Shown piece after piece: positions 35,706-45,285 of a stretch of 64,000 nt of DNA. Position 1 is the stretch's first letter; every line of letters begins with the position of its first letter. The stretch lies in assembly GCA_934167885.1 (NCBI GenBank), contig CAKPMB010000006.1, positions 3,266-67,265 on the forward strand, in the 5' to 3' direction. This DNA comes from an uncultured Bacilli bacterium. Lineage in GTDB: Bacteria; Bacillota_I; Bacilli_A; RF39; UBA660. Below the pieces are notes generated by a model. That model ran no database searches and was not told where the DNA came from. It saw only the letters and a program-made list of their open reading frames with translations. The position numbers were made by a program, and so were the translations under genes.

Positions 35706-36779
35706 TCATTCAATTATATTCTTAATAACTTTGTATATTTCTTCACTGCTAGAATCTTTACCAATTTTCTCTGCATTTTTCTTCATATCTATGTATAATA
35801 CACGATTGTCAAGAACATAATCAATAGTTTCTAATAATTTTTGACATTTAAAATCTTTTTCTTCAAGTAAAAGACTGGCCTTATCTTCAACTAATTCTAA
35901 AGCATTATAATATTGATGATTATTAGCAACATATGGACTTGGAACTAAAATACTTGGAATACCTAAAGCTGTAATTTCAGCAATAGTTGATGCTCCAGCC
36001 CTCGTAACAATTAAATCAACACATTTTAAAACATTTAACATATTATTCAAAAATGGCACGATTTTAACATTAGAAGGAACACAAATATCTTTATACTTAT
36101 CATAATAATTATTACCAGTCACTAATATTACTTCATATTTTTTATTTTTAAATTCAGGAACAATTTTTAAAAGCTCATTATTAATAGTCATTGATCCAAG
36201 AGATCCCATAACAATCATTACTAATTTTTTATTAGGACTTAATCCTAACTCACTCTTATTTATCTTTAATGCCTTAATAGCTTCTTCACTTCGAGGATTC
36301 CCTGTTAAAAAGACATTTTTACTTTTAAAATATTTTCGACTACCTTCAAGACTTATACATATAGCATCCGTATATTTCGAAAGAAAGCGATTTGATTTTC
36401 CGGGAATACTATTTTGTTCATGAATTAAAGTTTTATAGCCAAGTTTTTTAGCACTATAAATAACCGGAGATGTGATATAACCACCAACACCAATGACAAT
36501 GTCAGGATTAAATTTTTTAATTTCAGTTTTACAAATATTAATAGCCTTTAAAAATAAATGAAGTGCTTCTATGGTCTTAATAGGATTTTTAGAAAGTCCC
36601 TTCATTTCTATCCCTAAATACGGAATATGCAACTCTGGAATTATTTTTGCTTCCATACGATTAGTCGTTCCAATATATAAAAATTCACTATCTTTTTCTT
36701 TTTCTTTAATCTTGTTAATAATGCTTATAGCAGGATAAATATGACCACCTGTACCGCCAGCACTAATAATAACACGCAT
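35706..36779 (-). CDS. murG: Undecaprenyl-diphospho-MurNAc-pentapeptide GlcNAc transferase MurG
   Basis: Makes lipid II on the inner membrane face. Starts MRVIISAGGTGGHIYPAISI with the glycine-rich first loop, then GVGGYITSPVIYSAK, HEQNSIPGKSNR, a second G-rich loop (MGSLGSMTIN) and VTRAGASTIAEITALGIPSILVPSP, the UDP-GlcNAc site. 357 residues. First gene of this wall/division operon; SD AGAGGTGA. Confidence 0.97.
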   Translation of the reverse strand: MRVIISAGGTGGHIYPAISIINKIKEKEKDSEFLYIGTTNRMEAKIIPELHIPYLGIEMKGLSKNPIKTIEALHLFLKAINICKTEIKKFNPDIVIGVGGYITSPVIYSAKKLGYKTLIHEQNSIPGKSNRFLSKYTDAICISLEGSRKYFKSKNVFLTGNPRSEEAIKALKINKSELGLSPNKKLVMIVMGSLGSMTINNELLKIVPEFKNKKYEVILVTGNNYYDKYKDICVPSNVKIVPFLNNMLNVLKCVDLIVTRAGASTIAEITALGIPSILVPSPYVANNHQYYNALELVEDKASLLLEEKDFKCQKLLETIDYVLDNRVLYIDMKKNAEKIGKDSSSEEIYKVIKNIIE

Positions 36780-36905
36780 AACATCACCTCTTAAATTATA
36801 CCATATTATATGTATTTGCCCAAATAAATTTAATTATAGACACATTAAATGTAAAATATAATTAACATTTAAAAGGAAGCATGAGATAATATGAGTGGAG
36901 GCATT

Positions 36906-37871
36906 ATGAATAACTTAAGAAAGAAAATTTTAAAATTTATAAAAAATAATTCCAAAACAATTATTTTCTTTATAATAGGCTTTGGTATAGGTTTTATTTG
37001 TATGTTTTTCTTTATACCAGAACGTATTGCAAAACTTAAAAATGGTGAAGAACCAATTGTCAGTGTTAAGGGATTAACCATTAGTGCTAACGACTATTAT
37101 GAAACACTAAAAGACAATATTGGTATTGAATTATTATTACAAGATATCGATAAATTTTTATTAGATAATCTATATAAAACAACAAATGAAATGAAAAAAG
37201 AAGTAACCAACAATATGGAAAGTATTATTAAAGAATACACATCATACTATAATTACACTGAAAAAAAATTCTTTGAAAACAACAACTTACGTGATCGTGA
37301 AACTTTCTTCAATCTATTGATGATTGATTATAAACGTAACTTATATTATGAAGATTATATTAAATCATTAATAAAAGACAAAGACATTAATTCATACTAC
37401 AATAACCTTAATGGTGAGATGGAAATTAAATATATTATCGCGGAAAAAGAAGACATTATTAAAAAAATTCAAGAAGCATTAAAAAGCGGTAAAAGTTATA
37501 ATGAAGTTATCAAGACCTATAAAAGTAGTATTACTTATAAAAATGTAGGTTATGTTGCTTTCGATAATACTGAAATTGATGATGATATTTATAAATGTGC
37601 CACAAACTTAGTTGATAATAGTTATTCTAAATACATTGAAATAGATGGTAATTATGTTATTGTTTTTCGTGGGAATACCAAAGATAAAGAACCATTAAAA
37701 GATTTAAAAAAACGCATTATTGATAAAATTAAGGAAGAAAAGATAGAAAGTGACACATCTAAAACGCTATACTATCAATCACTTGTAAATTTACGTGAAT
37801 CTAATGATATAACTTTTAGTGATACGGTATTAGAAAAAACTTATAAAGAATATATTAATACGATTAAATAA
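36906..37871 (+). CDS. PrsA/SurA-like foldase with parvulin-like domain, membrane anchored
   Basis: 321 residues from the second ATG, chosen for its GGAGG. A basic N-terminus is followed by one membrane span (about 15-38) and an extracytoplasmic part. SurA-N-like helices (VKGLTISANDYYETLKDN, then FFNLLMIDYKRNLYYEDYIKSLI) surround a short parvulin-like insert: MEIKYIIAEKEDIIKKIQEALKSGKSYNEV, ending NVGYVAFDNTEIDD. Unlike PrsA it has no lipobox Cys. Probably assists folding of secreted proteins; prolyl isomerase activity is uncertain because the canonical His/Asp residues are not evident. Divergent from murG. Confidence 0.72.
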   Translation: MNNLRKKILKFIKNNSKTIIFFIIGFGIGFICMFFFIPERIAKLKNGEEPIVSVKGLTISANDYYETLKDNIGIELLLQDIDKFLLDNLYKTTNEMKKEVTNNMESIIKEYTSYYNYTEKKFFENNNLRDRETFFNLLMIDYKRNLYYEDYIKSLIKDKDINSYYNNLNGEMEIKYIIAEKEDIIKKIQEALKSGKSYNEVIKTYKSSITYKNVGYVAFDNTEIDDDIYKCATNLVDNSYSKYIEIDGNYVIVFRGNTKDKEPLKDLKKRIIDKIKEEKIESDTSKTLYYQSLVNLRESNDITFSDTVLEKTYKEYINTIK

Positions 37872-37898
37872 AAAATTTCAGACACTGAAATTTTTTTT
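37871..37898. terminator. Intrinsic terminator after the PrsA-like gene
   Basis: AAATTTCAG, loop ACA, CTGAAATTT then eight T on the plus strand; A-run on the left lets it serve helD on the minus strand too. Confidence 0.85.
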
Positions 37899-37901
37899 GT
37901 T

Positions 37902-39932
37902 TTAATTATTATAAACAATTAATTCATGCATAGCGCGCGTTATCGCTACATAGTATAAATAACGTTCTTCCTTGGTATATCGATTATTTGGATCATTATA
38001 AATAATGACACTATCAAATTCCAAACCCTTAGCAAGATATGAAGGAATGATAATTAAATTAGGATTATATGCCTTTTCATCATATGATAACATATTAGTA
38101 ATATCAAAAGAATTTTTCAAAGATTCATACACTTTATGACATTCATCATTATCTTTCGTAATAATACATGTCTTACGATATTTATTTTGAAGATAAGTAA
38201 TATCATCTATTAAAGATTGCATTGAAGTAGTATCTTTTCTAAAAATAACAGGAGTTTCATCATTTTTACGAATACTAACAACATAATCAAGACCTAAAAC
38301 CTGATTGGCAAATTCAATAATCGGGGCACTCGAACGATATGTTTTAGTAAGTTGTAAATAATTGGCATCAGATAAAATAGTTTGCAGTTTTGCAAGTGAT
38401 GTGTAATGGTAATATGGATTAATAGTTTGATTAACATCTCCTAATATTGTCCAAGAGGCTCTCTTAAATATTTTATTTAAAATAATATACTGTAATATAC
38501 TATAATCTTGAGCTTCATCAACAACAATTTCCTTAATTAAATTACTATATGGAAAACCTTGAATTAAACCTTTCATATATATAAACAAAAGTGAATCTTC
38601 ATAATTTAAAACTTTTTTATTAACAAAAGCATTAATTTCACTTTCACTTAAAAAACCATAGTTTTCTTTAAAAACATCGCTTAAATAAAAATTGTAATAA
38701 ACTTTTTTATAATCCTTCTTAAAACTAATTATTTTATATAAAATACTTTCAATTTTTCGCTTGTGCATACTTGATAAGGCATACTTATTAGCGATTAATT
38801 CGCTTATTTTAGTAATTCTTTCAAATATATATAAATGATTATATCGCATTTTAAAAAGTTCATTTAAAACATCTTTATTTAGGCTTATTTCTAAGTATTT
38901 AAAGTCTTCTGTAAAAAATATACTGTTAACAAATTTATCAATATATGTTTCCATAACCTTAATAATTTCATTACTTTGTTTGTATTTTATTAAATCTTTA
39001 TTACTATTTTTATCAGTATAATGTCTTGATATAAAAGATGTAAAATCTTCAATACTTTTATACTCTTTTATATAATCTTTGGCGAACTCACTAAAAGTTG
39101 TCTCACGTGTATTATCCTCACCTAACTCTGGTAAAACATTAGAAATATATTGAGAGAATATATCATTAGGTGAAAATATTAAAACATTACTACTACTTAA
39201 TGATGGCAGGCGATATAATAAATAAGCAATACGATGAAGAGCTACGCTTGTCTTACCGCTTCCAGCGATACCTTGAACAATCAAATGTTTATCAGTTATA
39301 TTACGAATTATCGTATTTTGTTCTTTTTGAATAGTATTAACAATATTTTTCATTTTATCACTACTATTCTGTGATAAAGTCTCTTGTAAAACTTCGTCAG
39401 ATATATTCATACTATTATCAAAAACATTTTTTAATACCCTATTCACTATTTTATATTGTCTCTTGCGTAATAATTCACACGCAACTTCACCTTCAGGTGA
39501 TTGATATGAAACCTTGCCTATTTCACCATCATAAAAAAGATTTGCAATAGGACTTCGCCAATCATAAATTAAATGTTCTTCAAGTGAATCAACATTTTTG
39601 TTTAAATACGTTATTCCAATATATATTGGATACCTCTTTTCTAATAAAACATCAATCCGACCAAAATATGGATTATTTTTTATTCTATAAAGTTTTTGCA
39701 AATACTTTGCTTTTCGCTGAAAAGCACTCTCTTCCATTTGACTAGATAGCATATTACTTCTTATTTCAATACTATCCATACTACCATTTTCTTTAAACAT
39801 ATACCGTTTAAAATCATTAATAGTAGCACTTTCAACATCCAAATCACTACCTAAGTAAGTAATTGTTTCATCAATAACTTTAAAAACGTTATTTAAATAA
39901 TCATTTTCTTCTTTTAAAACACTTGCTTCCAT
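37902..39932 (-). CDS. helD: RNA polymerase recycling ATPase HelD (SF1 UvrD-like)
   Basis: HelD pulls stalled RNA polymerase off DNA and releases sigma and product. N-terminal coiled-coil arm (about 1-90), the family motif YIGITYLNKN... and HLIYDWRSPIANLFYD, Walker A GIAGSGKT (222-229) followed by ALHRIAYLLYRLP, IVVDEAQDYS, GDVNQTINPYYHYT and LAKGLEFDSVIIYNDP, ending YYVAITRAMHEL. 676 residues, slightly shorter than YvgS (774). The start is the second of two adjacent ATGs, four bases after AAGGAGG. Confidence 0.9.
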   Translation of the reverse strand: MEASVLKEENDYLNNVFKVIDETITYLGSDLDVESATINDFKRYMFKENGSMDSIEIRSNMLSSQMEESAFQRKAKYLQKLYRIKNNPYFGRIDVLLEKRYPIYIGITYLNKNVDSLEEHLIYDWRSPIANLFYDGEIGKVSYQSPEGEVACELLRKRQYKIVNRVLKNVFDNSMNISDEVLQETLSQNSSDKMKNIVNTIQKEQNTIIRNITDKHLIVQGIAGSGKTSVALHRIAYLLYRLPSLSSSNVLIFSPNDIFSQYISNVLPELGEDNTRETTFSEFAKDYIKEYKSIEDFTSFISRHYTDKNSNKDLIKYKQSNEIIKVMETYIDKFVNSIFFTEDFKYLEISLNKDVLNELFKMRYNHLYIFERITKISELIANKYALSSMHKRKIESILYKIISFKKDYKKVYYNFYLSDVFKENYGFLSESEINAFVNKKVLNYEDSLLFIYMKGLIQGFPYSNLIKEIVVDEAQDYSILQYIILNKIFKRASWTILGDVNQTINPYYHYTSLAKLQTILSDANYLQLTKTYRSSAPIIEFANQVLGLDYVVSIRKNDETPVIFRKDTTSMQSLIDDITYLQNKYRKTCIITKDNDECHKVYESLKNSFDITNMLSYDEKAYNPNLIIIPSYLAKGLEFDSVIIYNDPNNRYTKEERYLYYVAITRAMHELIVYNN

Positions 39933-39950
39933 CATACCTCCTTATACGCC

Positions 39951-39974
39951 AAAAAAGAGCAATTTCGTGCTCTT
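39951..39974 (-). terminator. Intrinsic terminator of the large surface protein gene
   Basis: Minus-strand RNA: AAGAGCA, loop CGAAAU, UGCUCUU, U-run. Lies between that gene and helD. Confidence 0.8.
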
Positions 39975-40046
39975 GTGCTTTTTAGAATAATTTTTGAAAA
40001 CCGTAACGATTGTAACAAAATATCTTTTTCGTGTCAATCATATTTT

Positions 40047-42596
40047 CTACTTTAACCTTAATTGATAAGGACTATCCATTGTCCCATCACCGCATAAGAT
40101 TAAAACATCAGGTCGAATATTAATAACCGCTCTAAGTCCTTGACGAGAATTAATTCGATAACTAGCCATAATTCCCTCTGGATAAACATCATTAACAAAA
40201 CTAAAGGCATACGCCGAAGTCCAAAAAGATGGTGTCATGGTCCAAAAATAGCCATTCGTATGCAAATAATAATTCTCATTTTTAGCACTATAACTACCAC
40301 CTGCTAGCATAACTTCATCCGCTGTTATCAAAGCAACCGGATAAGTCAAATTGGCATTGCCATAATCACTCGTAATACTAAATCTATCACGAACATCACT
40401 ACATTTCAAATTAGCAGTTTTAGTTTTATTTTGATATAACCTAGTATATGGAGAATACCGCGTATGTATATTTAATTTATACCCTGAATTATATGTCAAA
40501 TCAGTTATGCTTCGATCACTACAGAAGGTATTATCAACAATATAATTGGTCACTAAATAGCCATTATTCTCTTTACCAATTATGTTATTTTCATACCAAT
40601 TATCAAGTTGCATTTTAACATTACTTGATATTTCATTTGTTCTTGTGCCATCTAAACTAGTTGAAGAGTATGAATAATACTGTGCCTTAATACTTGTTTC
40701 TGACACTAAACTATTTACTTTTATTAATACTTCACATGATCCAGTTGAACTTGTGTTACGACAGGTGTATGGATACGTTTTAAATTCATCCTTCATTTCA
40801 CTAAAGGTGCCTTGCTTCATGTTACCTTTTAATTTATACACTTCATTTGTTTTGTCAAATTCATAACCATCTGCAAAATAATATTTTGCAAGCGATGATA
40901 TATCATTATATATGGTTTCATCACTTACTTGATATTCAAAATTCTTACCATACATATATCCAACATACGTTGGATCTTGATAATGATTGTTATATTGATA
41001 TGTTGTATTATTAATAGCGGTATTATTCGAAGTAGCATTTTTGGTTTCACCATTATAAATTAATCTAATACTACCGTCACCATTCGTTCTTATTATTTTA
41101 AAGTAGTATCCTCCAAAGTAGACATTATTATTTTGAACATCACCTCGGTAATAATAAACATCACCATAATCATCTTCGGTTTTGTATAAACCAACTTCAG
41201 ACCTAATAGAACTTGCAATCTTATATTTTCTTTCGTCAGCTTTCTTGATAACATAATAATCATCACACATTTCAGTAGCTTTAACATTGTAGATAACATT
41301 TAGGTTACTATTTCCTCTATTTGTGCCACCACCCGTCCAATAACCTATATAATCATCACTTAAATAATCGGTTATAATTTCACCAGTTAATTTAAATGTT
41401 CCTGTCTTTTCATCAAATTCATATGTTTTAGAAAAATAAAACTTTTGATTAGAAATTTTATAGGGATTAGAAACATCTTCAGACAACTGTTCAACATAGG
41501 TATAAGTTGGGGCAGTATCATTTAGGTTTGGTTCACCTTTATTAGCAATATTAGTTTTTGCAACATCAACCGATTCGCTTAGACTATCACTTACTAATAT
41601 ACAATCAACTAATTTATTGAAACCATTATTTAGACAGTAATTGTTTCCTTTTACTTCTACTCTTTTGATAAAACTTTGCTTTAATTCTTTGTTTTTGTAT
41701 ATTTCTAACAAAACATTGGTTTTACCATTTGCATCATTATTAGGATGAACAAAGACTTGAATTTCAACTGTTTTGTTTTTAGTAAATAGATAGGTTAAAT
41801 CTAGCGTATCACTCTTTTCTTCAACCGTATTTCCTTCACTATCTTTATAACTAAATTTGATATCACAATTGGTGCCACTTACTTTTAAATTCATGGTATC
41901 ATTACTATCTTTGCCGATATCTTCTATGTTTATAAAATTACTTATCTTAGCAATGAAATAGGCTTTATTATTTTCAACATATGTATCACTGGTTTCCATT
42001 GATAAGGGCATGTTCATCGTTTCTAATCCGGCGTCTACATTGACTTTAAAGTTTAAATAACTATTCGCCCATTCTGTTGCTTTATAACTAGCATTAATGT
42101 CGGTATCGCTTATTGTGGTTTCTTCATCTACCCAGAATCTTAATGTATAATTCTTGGTTGTTTCAGTATAAGTCTTCGCCTCTATCTTGTCTACATATAT
42201 TCTTCGATTATTAAAATCACTATATCTTATACCATCTATTAAGACTTTGCCATCACATTCTAGGTATATCATAATGTATTTAGCATCTATTCTAATCTTA
42301 TTACTTATCTCTTCACCATAATTTAAAGTAATACCATAATAAATATCTTTATCACTCGTATTCTTGCTTAATACTTTAAAATTTATAGTATTATCATCTC
42401 TTTTTAAAGCCTCTTCTTTCGTTTCTGGGAATATCCCACTTATATGAACTTCATTATCTTCTAAATAATTTAAATAAATTTCCCCATTTAAAAGATTCTG
42501 CATACCACTATACTTTTGATAAGTATAAAAAGCATAGCTTCCGCCTAATAATAAGACTAGGCCTAATACCATTAATATATTCTTCCTAGTCTTCAT
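40047..42596 (-). CDS. Large exported protein with N-terminal anchor
   Basis: About 849 residues from the Met of MKTRKNILMVLGLVLLLGGSYAFYTYQ, a signal-anchor; an ATG eight codons upstream is possible. The outer part is beta-rich: a region beginning GEIYLNYLEDNEVHISGIFPETKEEA with KNTSDKDIYYGI, which I have the impression is common in gut Firmicute surface proteins. A long Tyr/Asn-rich middle holds several RTNGDGSIRLIYNGE-like stretches. The C-terminal domain reads YFWTMTPSFWTSAYAF... INSRQGLRAVINIRPDVLILCGDGTMDSPYQL. No LPXTG or enzyme site seen. A poly-C tract lies upstream. Confidence 0.6.
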   Translation of the reverse strand: MKTRKNILMVLGLVLLLGGSYAFYTYQKYSGMQNLLNGEIYLNYLEDNEVHISGIFPETKEEALKRDDNTINFKVLSKNTSDKDIYYGITLNYGEEISNKIRIDAKYIMIYLECDGKVLIDGIRYSDFNNRRIYVDKIEAKTYTETTKNYTLRFWVDEETTISDTDINASYKATEWANSYLNFKVNVDAGLETMNMPLSMETSDTYVENNKAYFIAKISNFINIEDIGKDSNDTMNLKVSGTNCDIKFSYKDSEGNTVEEKSDTLDLTYLFTKNKTVEIQVFVHPNNDANGKTNVLLEIYKNKELKQSFIKRVEVKGNNYCLNNGFNKLVDCILVSDSLSESVDVAKTNIANKGEPNLNDTAPTYTYVEQLSEDVSNPYKISNQKFYFSKTYEFDEKTGTFKLTGEIITDYLSDDYIGYWTGGGTNRGNSNLNVIYNVKATEMCDDYYVIKKADERKYKIASSIRSEVGLYKTEDDYGDVYYYRGDVQNNNVYFGGYYFKIIRTNGDGSIRLIYNGETKNATSNNTAINNTTYQYNNHYQDPTYVGYMYGKNFEYQVSDETIYNDISSLAKYYFADGYEFDKTNEVYKLKGNMKQGTFSEMKDEFKTYPYTCRNTSSTGSCEVLIKVNSLVSETSIKAQYYSYSSTSLDGTRTNEISSNVKMQLDNWYENNIIGKENNGYLVTNYIVDNTFCSDRSITDLTYNSGYKLNIHTRYSPYTRLYQNKTKTANLKCSDVRDRFSITSDYGNANLTYPVALITADEVMLAGGSYSAKNENYYLHTNGYFWTMTPSFWTSAYAFSFVNDVYPEGIMASYRINSRQGLRAVINIRPDVLILCGDGTMDSPYQLRLK

Positions 42597-42663
42597 ATTG
42601 AACACCACATAAAAGAACAAGACTTAATCTTGTTCTACCCTGTTTATACTCTAAATTAGGTTT

Positions 42664-42689
42664 GTTACTTAATAAAGTAACCCCCCCCC
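42664..42689. repeat. Inverted repeat joined to a nine-base poly-C tract
   Basis: GTTACTT-AATA-AAGTAAC (7-bp arms) runs directly into nine consecutive C. It lies 68-93 bases upstream of the large surface protein start, in a genome where runs of C this long stand out. Such tracts can change length by slippage; a link to expression of the downstream gene is inference. Confidence 0.7.
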
Positions 42690-42692
42690 ATA

Positions 42693-42733
42693 TTGACACT
42701 ATTTGACACATTTATTTTGATACTATTTAACAC
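42693..42733. repeat. Tandem imperfect 17-bp direct repeats
   Basis: TTGACACTATTTGACAC and TTGATACTATTTAACAC (15 of 17 identical) with a 24-base period, just beyond the poly-C tract. Each copy itself contains two TTGACAC-like half-sites 10 bases apart, a layout used by direct-repeat binding regulators. Confidence 0.65.
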
Positions 42734-42835
42734 TTTCATCATATCCTTTTACTTTATTTTTCTAATATCATTTTATCAAAAATTATTACGATATTCAATT
42801 ATTTTTTGCATTTAACGAAAGGACAAGGTTATATA

Positions 42836-43339
42836 TTAATCTCTAACTTTTTTTCTTAAGATTATTAGTGATTCACTACTTGATAAATTAGAAATCCAAC
42901 ATTCTTCAGTTGGTTTTCTCAAATTTTCACTTACAGTTTCCTTGTAATACGTTGAATTTTGAGCTTCTTGCATATCTATAATATAAAATTCATTGCCATT
43001 TTGCATAATATCAATAGACCATTGACCTGATAAATTACACTTTCTAATTATTTCTTTTAAATGATGGCATACTTTATAACAATATTCATTAACAATATCT
43101 AAAGTTATTTTATTAATTGTATCATAACCTAAACATATTAATTGCGAAAGAAGCATTGGCACTTTAATAATCGTTGTTTTGGGTATTTTAAAAAATGCTT
43201 CATCTCTTATTTCATTCACTATTTCATGAAACCAATATCCCATAGAACTCCTATTTTTACTAGACATTAAATAAATAATTTCATCTAAATCCAATAAATT
43301 TAAGCTTTGTCTAAATCTATTATAATCTACATATTTAAT
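42836..43339 (-). pseudogene. ATP-grasp-like C-terminal fragment (probable 5'-truncated gene)
   Basis: The open frame (from about IKYVDYNRFRQS onward) has no ATG at its start, only a TTG within, and no SD. It continues in frame upstream of that TTG until a TAG, as expected for a gene that lost its 5' end. The segment WSIDIMQNGNEFYIIDMQEAQNSTYY resembles the C-terminal strand-loop-strand of ATP-grasp enzymes (xDxxxxxxGxxxxIDMxxAxxS). ATP-binding N-terminal parts are missing. No function is expected. Confidence 0.5.
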
Positions 43340-43447
43340 CTAATTTTTTATCATTTCTATTAAAATTTTTCTAAAAAGCTTAAATTCACCATATTTTTTT
43401 CTTCATTTAACATATTATACTAAATTATTTAAAAGGATTAATTAACT

Positions 43448-43493
43448 AAAAAATATAGGATACAATTTTATTCTAAAGTTTCCTATATTTTTT
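43448..43493. terminator. Long-stem terminator downstream of the CotD-like gene
   Basis: AAAAAATATAGGA and TCCTATATTTTTT pair perfectly (13 bp) around a 20-base loop, with T-runs on both strands. Confidence 0.8.
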
Positions 43494-43515
43494 GAATATT
43501 ATTTATTTTTACCAA

Positions 43516-43854
43516 TTAGTTACGGAAATTGCAGCATGAACCAGTATTTTCATTACTTACTACATTCTCTTCGCAGCAAGAATATTCTGGTCTATAAGTG
43601 TGACGATATACATGATGATTAATTATTTTTGTTCTAATTGGACAAACATGTGGCACCTCATGAACAAAAGTGCGGTGAACACAACGTTCTTGAACTTGTT
43701 CAACAATTGGACTATTCATAGTTTGATTAGCCATATTTGGCATGACATTTTGATTATTGATATTATAATCAACATTATTTTCCATATTTTCGGCGAAGAA
43801 GTTATTATTAATATCTATATTATTATCTCTTTCATAACATCTTTCTTGAAACAT
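43516..43854 (-). CDS. CotD-like inner spore coat protein
   Basis: 112 residues. The Asn/Met-rich first half is low complexity. The second half (ERCVHRTFVHEVPHVCPIRTKIINHHVYRHTYRPEYSCCEENV) has the His/Tyr/Cys-rich pattern of CotD-family coat proteins: repeated HxxF/HxYRHTY and a CC pair. Coat proteins are made late in the mother cell and crosslink. It sits alone between a terminator and hisS. Together with SpoIVB it suggests sporulation or a remnant of it. Confidence is limited because low-complexity composition can mislead. Confidence 0.6.
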   Translation of the reverse strand: MFQERCYERDNNIDINNNFFAENMENNVDYNINNQNVMPNMANQTMNSPIVEQVQERCVHRTFVHEVPHVCPIRTKIINHHVYRHTYRPEYSCCEENVVSNENTGSCCNFRN

Positions 43855-43922
43855 AAAAACCTCCTATCTAATTTATAATATGAGTTTTTTACGTTAACAA
43901 ATATTGTAATAGCCTAATTATT

Positions 43923-45230
43923 TTAATGTGTTTGCTTTAACAAAGTTATAGCTTCATCAAGGGTTATTGTCTTTTGAGAACCTTCATTCATATTTTTGAT
44001 AGTAACTAAATTATTTGATACTTCATCGGCTCCTAAAATAATAACATATGGGCATTTAATACGATCAGCATATTTAAATTTTTGTTTTATACCTTTATTT
44101 AAATAGTATATTTCGGTTTTGATATCTTCTTCTCTTAATCTTTTTGCTACTTCCAAACTATAGGTAATATCTTCATCCATAGGGATTATAAGAACATCGA
44201 TAGCTTGAGCATCAGATGGCTTAATAATTTCATTATCCAACAGTTGTGAGAATAAACGTGTTAAGCCAATAGAGATTCCAACACCTGGTAATTTTTTATC
44301 AGTATAATAAGCAGCTAAATCATCATAACGACCACCTGAACATACACTACCAATTTCTTTATGATCAACTAAAACCGTTTCATAAATGGTTCCTGTATAA
44401 TAGTCCAAACCTCTGGCGATAGTTAAGTCGATCTTAAAATATTTTTCATCAATAACTTTTTGTAAATAATTAATGACATATCTAATTTCTGATAAACCTT
44501 TCTTATATTCTTCATTAGATATATTTTTCTTTTCTAACTCATCTAGCATTTCATTATTTGTGCCAGTTATACTCATAAAATCTAACAAATATTCAATTTT
44601 TTCATTTTCTATATTCAATGCTTGTAGTTCTTTAATAACATTCAAACGACCTATTTTTTCCATTTTATCAATAATTCTTAAACATTCAGTTGGGGATGGT
44701 AGCTCTAAATAACTAAATAAACCATTTAAAATTTTGCGATTATTAATTCTAATTACAAAATCGCCAATATTTAATTTTCTAAAAATTTCATATATAATGG
44801 TAGGAATTTCAGCATCATAAGCGATAGGTAATTCCTCATTACCAACAACATCGATATCGCATTGATAAAACTCACGGTATCTTCCTTTTTGTGGTCTTTC
44901 ACCTCTAAATACCTTGCCAATTTGATATCTTTTAAAAGGAAAAATTAATTCATTATATCTTTTAGCAACATACTTTGCAAGAGGGACAGTTAAATCAAAA
45001 CGTAATGATAAATCATTATCTCCCTTCATAAAACGATATATTTGTTTTTCAGTTTCCCCACCGGCTTTAGCTAATAAAACCTCACTATACTCAATTACTG
45101 GCGTATCAAGAGGTAAAAAGCCATATTTCTTATATGTATCTTCAATAATACTTTTCATCTTATTAAATAAAACTTGCTCATTAGGCATAAGTTCCATAAA
45201 TCCTTGTAAACTTCTTGGTTCAACTTTCAT
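43923..45230 (-). CDS. hisS: Histidyl-tRNA synthetase
   Basis: Class II synthetase. Begins VEPRSLQGFMELMPNEQ, motif 2 in the PFKRYQIGKVFRGERPQKGRYREFYQCDID stretch, the histidine-specific motifs GLDYYTGTIYE and SGGRYDDL, motif 3 GVGISIGLTRLFSQL, and a C-terminal anticodon-binding domain. 435 residues. AspS, the usual downstream neighbour, is absent here. No T-box structure was found in the short 5' region. Confidence 0.97.
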   Translation of the reverse strand: MKVEPRSLQGFMELMPNEQVLFNKMKSIIEDTYKKYGFLPLDTPVIEYSEVLLAKAGGETEKQIYRFMKGDNDLSLRFDLTVPLAKYVAKRYNELIFPFKRYQIGKVFRGERPQKGRYREFYQCDIDVVGNEELPIAYDAEIPTIIYEIFRKLNIGDFVIRINNRKILNGLFSYLELPSPTECLRIIDKMEKIGRLNVIKELQALNIENEKIEYLLDFMSITGTNNEMLDELEKKNISNEEYKKGLSEIRYVINYLQKVIDEKYFKIDLTIARGLDYYTGTIYETVLVDHKEIGSVCSGGRYDDLAAYYTDKKLPGVGISIGLTRLFSQLLDNEIIKPSDAQAIDVLIIPMDEDITYSLEVAKRLREEDIKTEIYYLNKGIKQKFKYADRIKCPYVIILGADEVSNNLVTIKNMNEGSQKTITLDEAITLLKQTH

Positions 45231-45285
45231 ACAAATTCCTCACTTCTTGCTAATATTATACAATAAAGAACATACTGACGCAATA

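Noticed and set aside
45231..45285. Possible T-box or leader before hisS
   Set aside because: The region is only 55 bases and has no stem-loop or AGGUGG-like T-box core.
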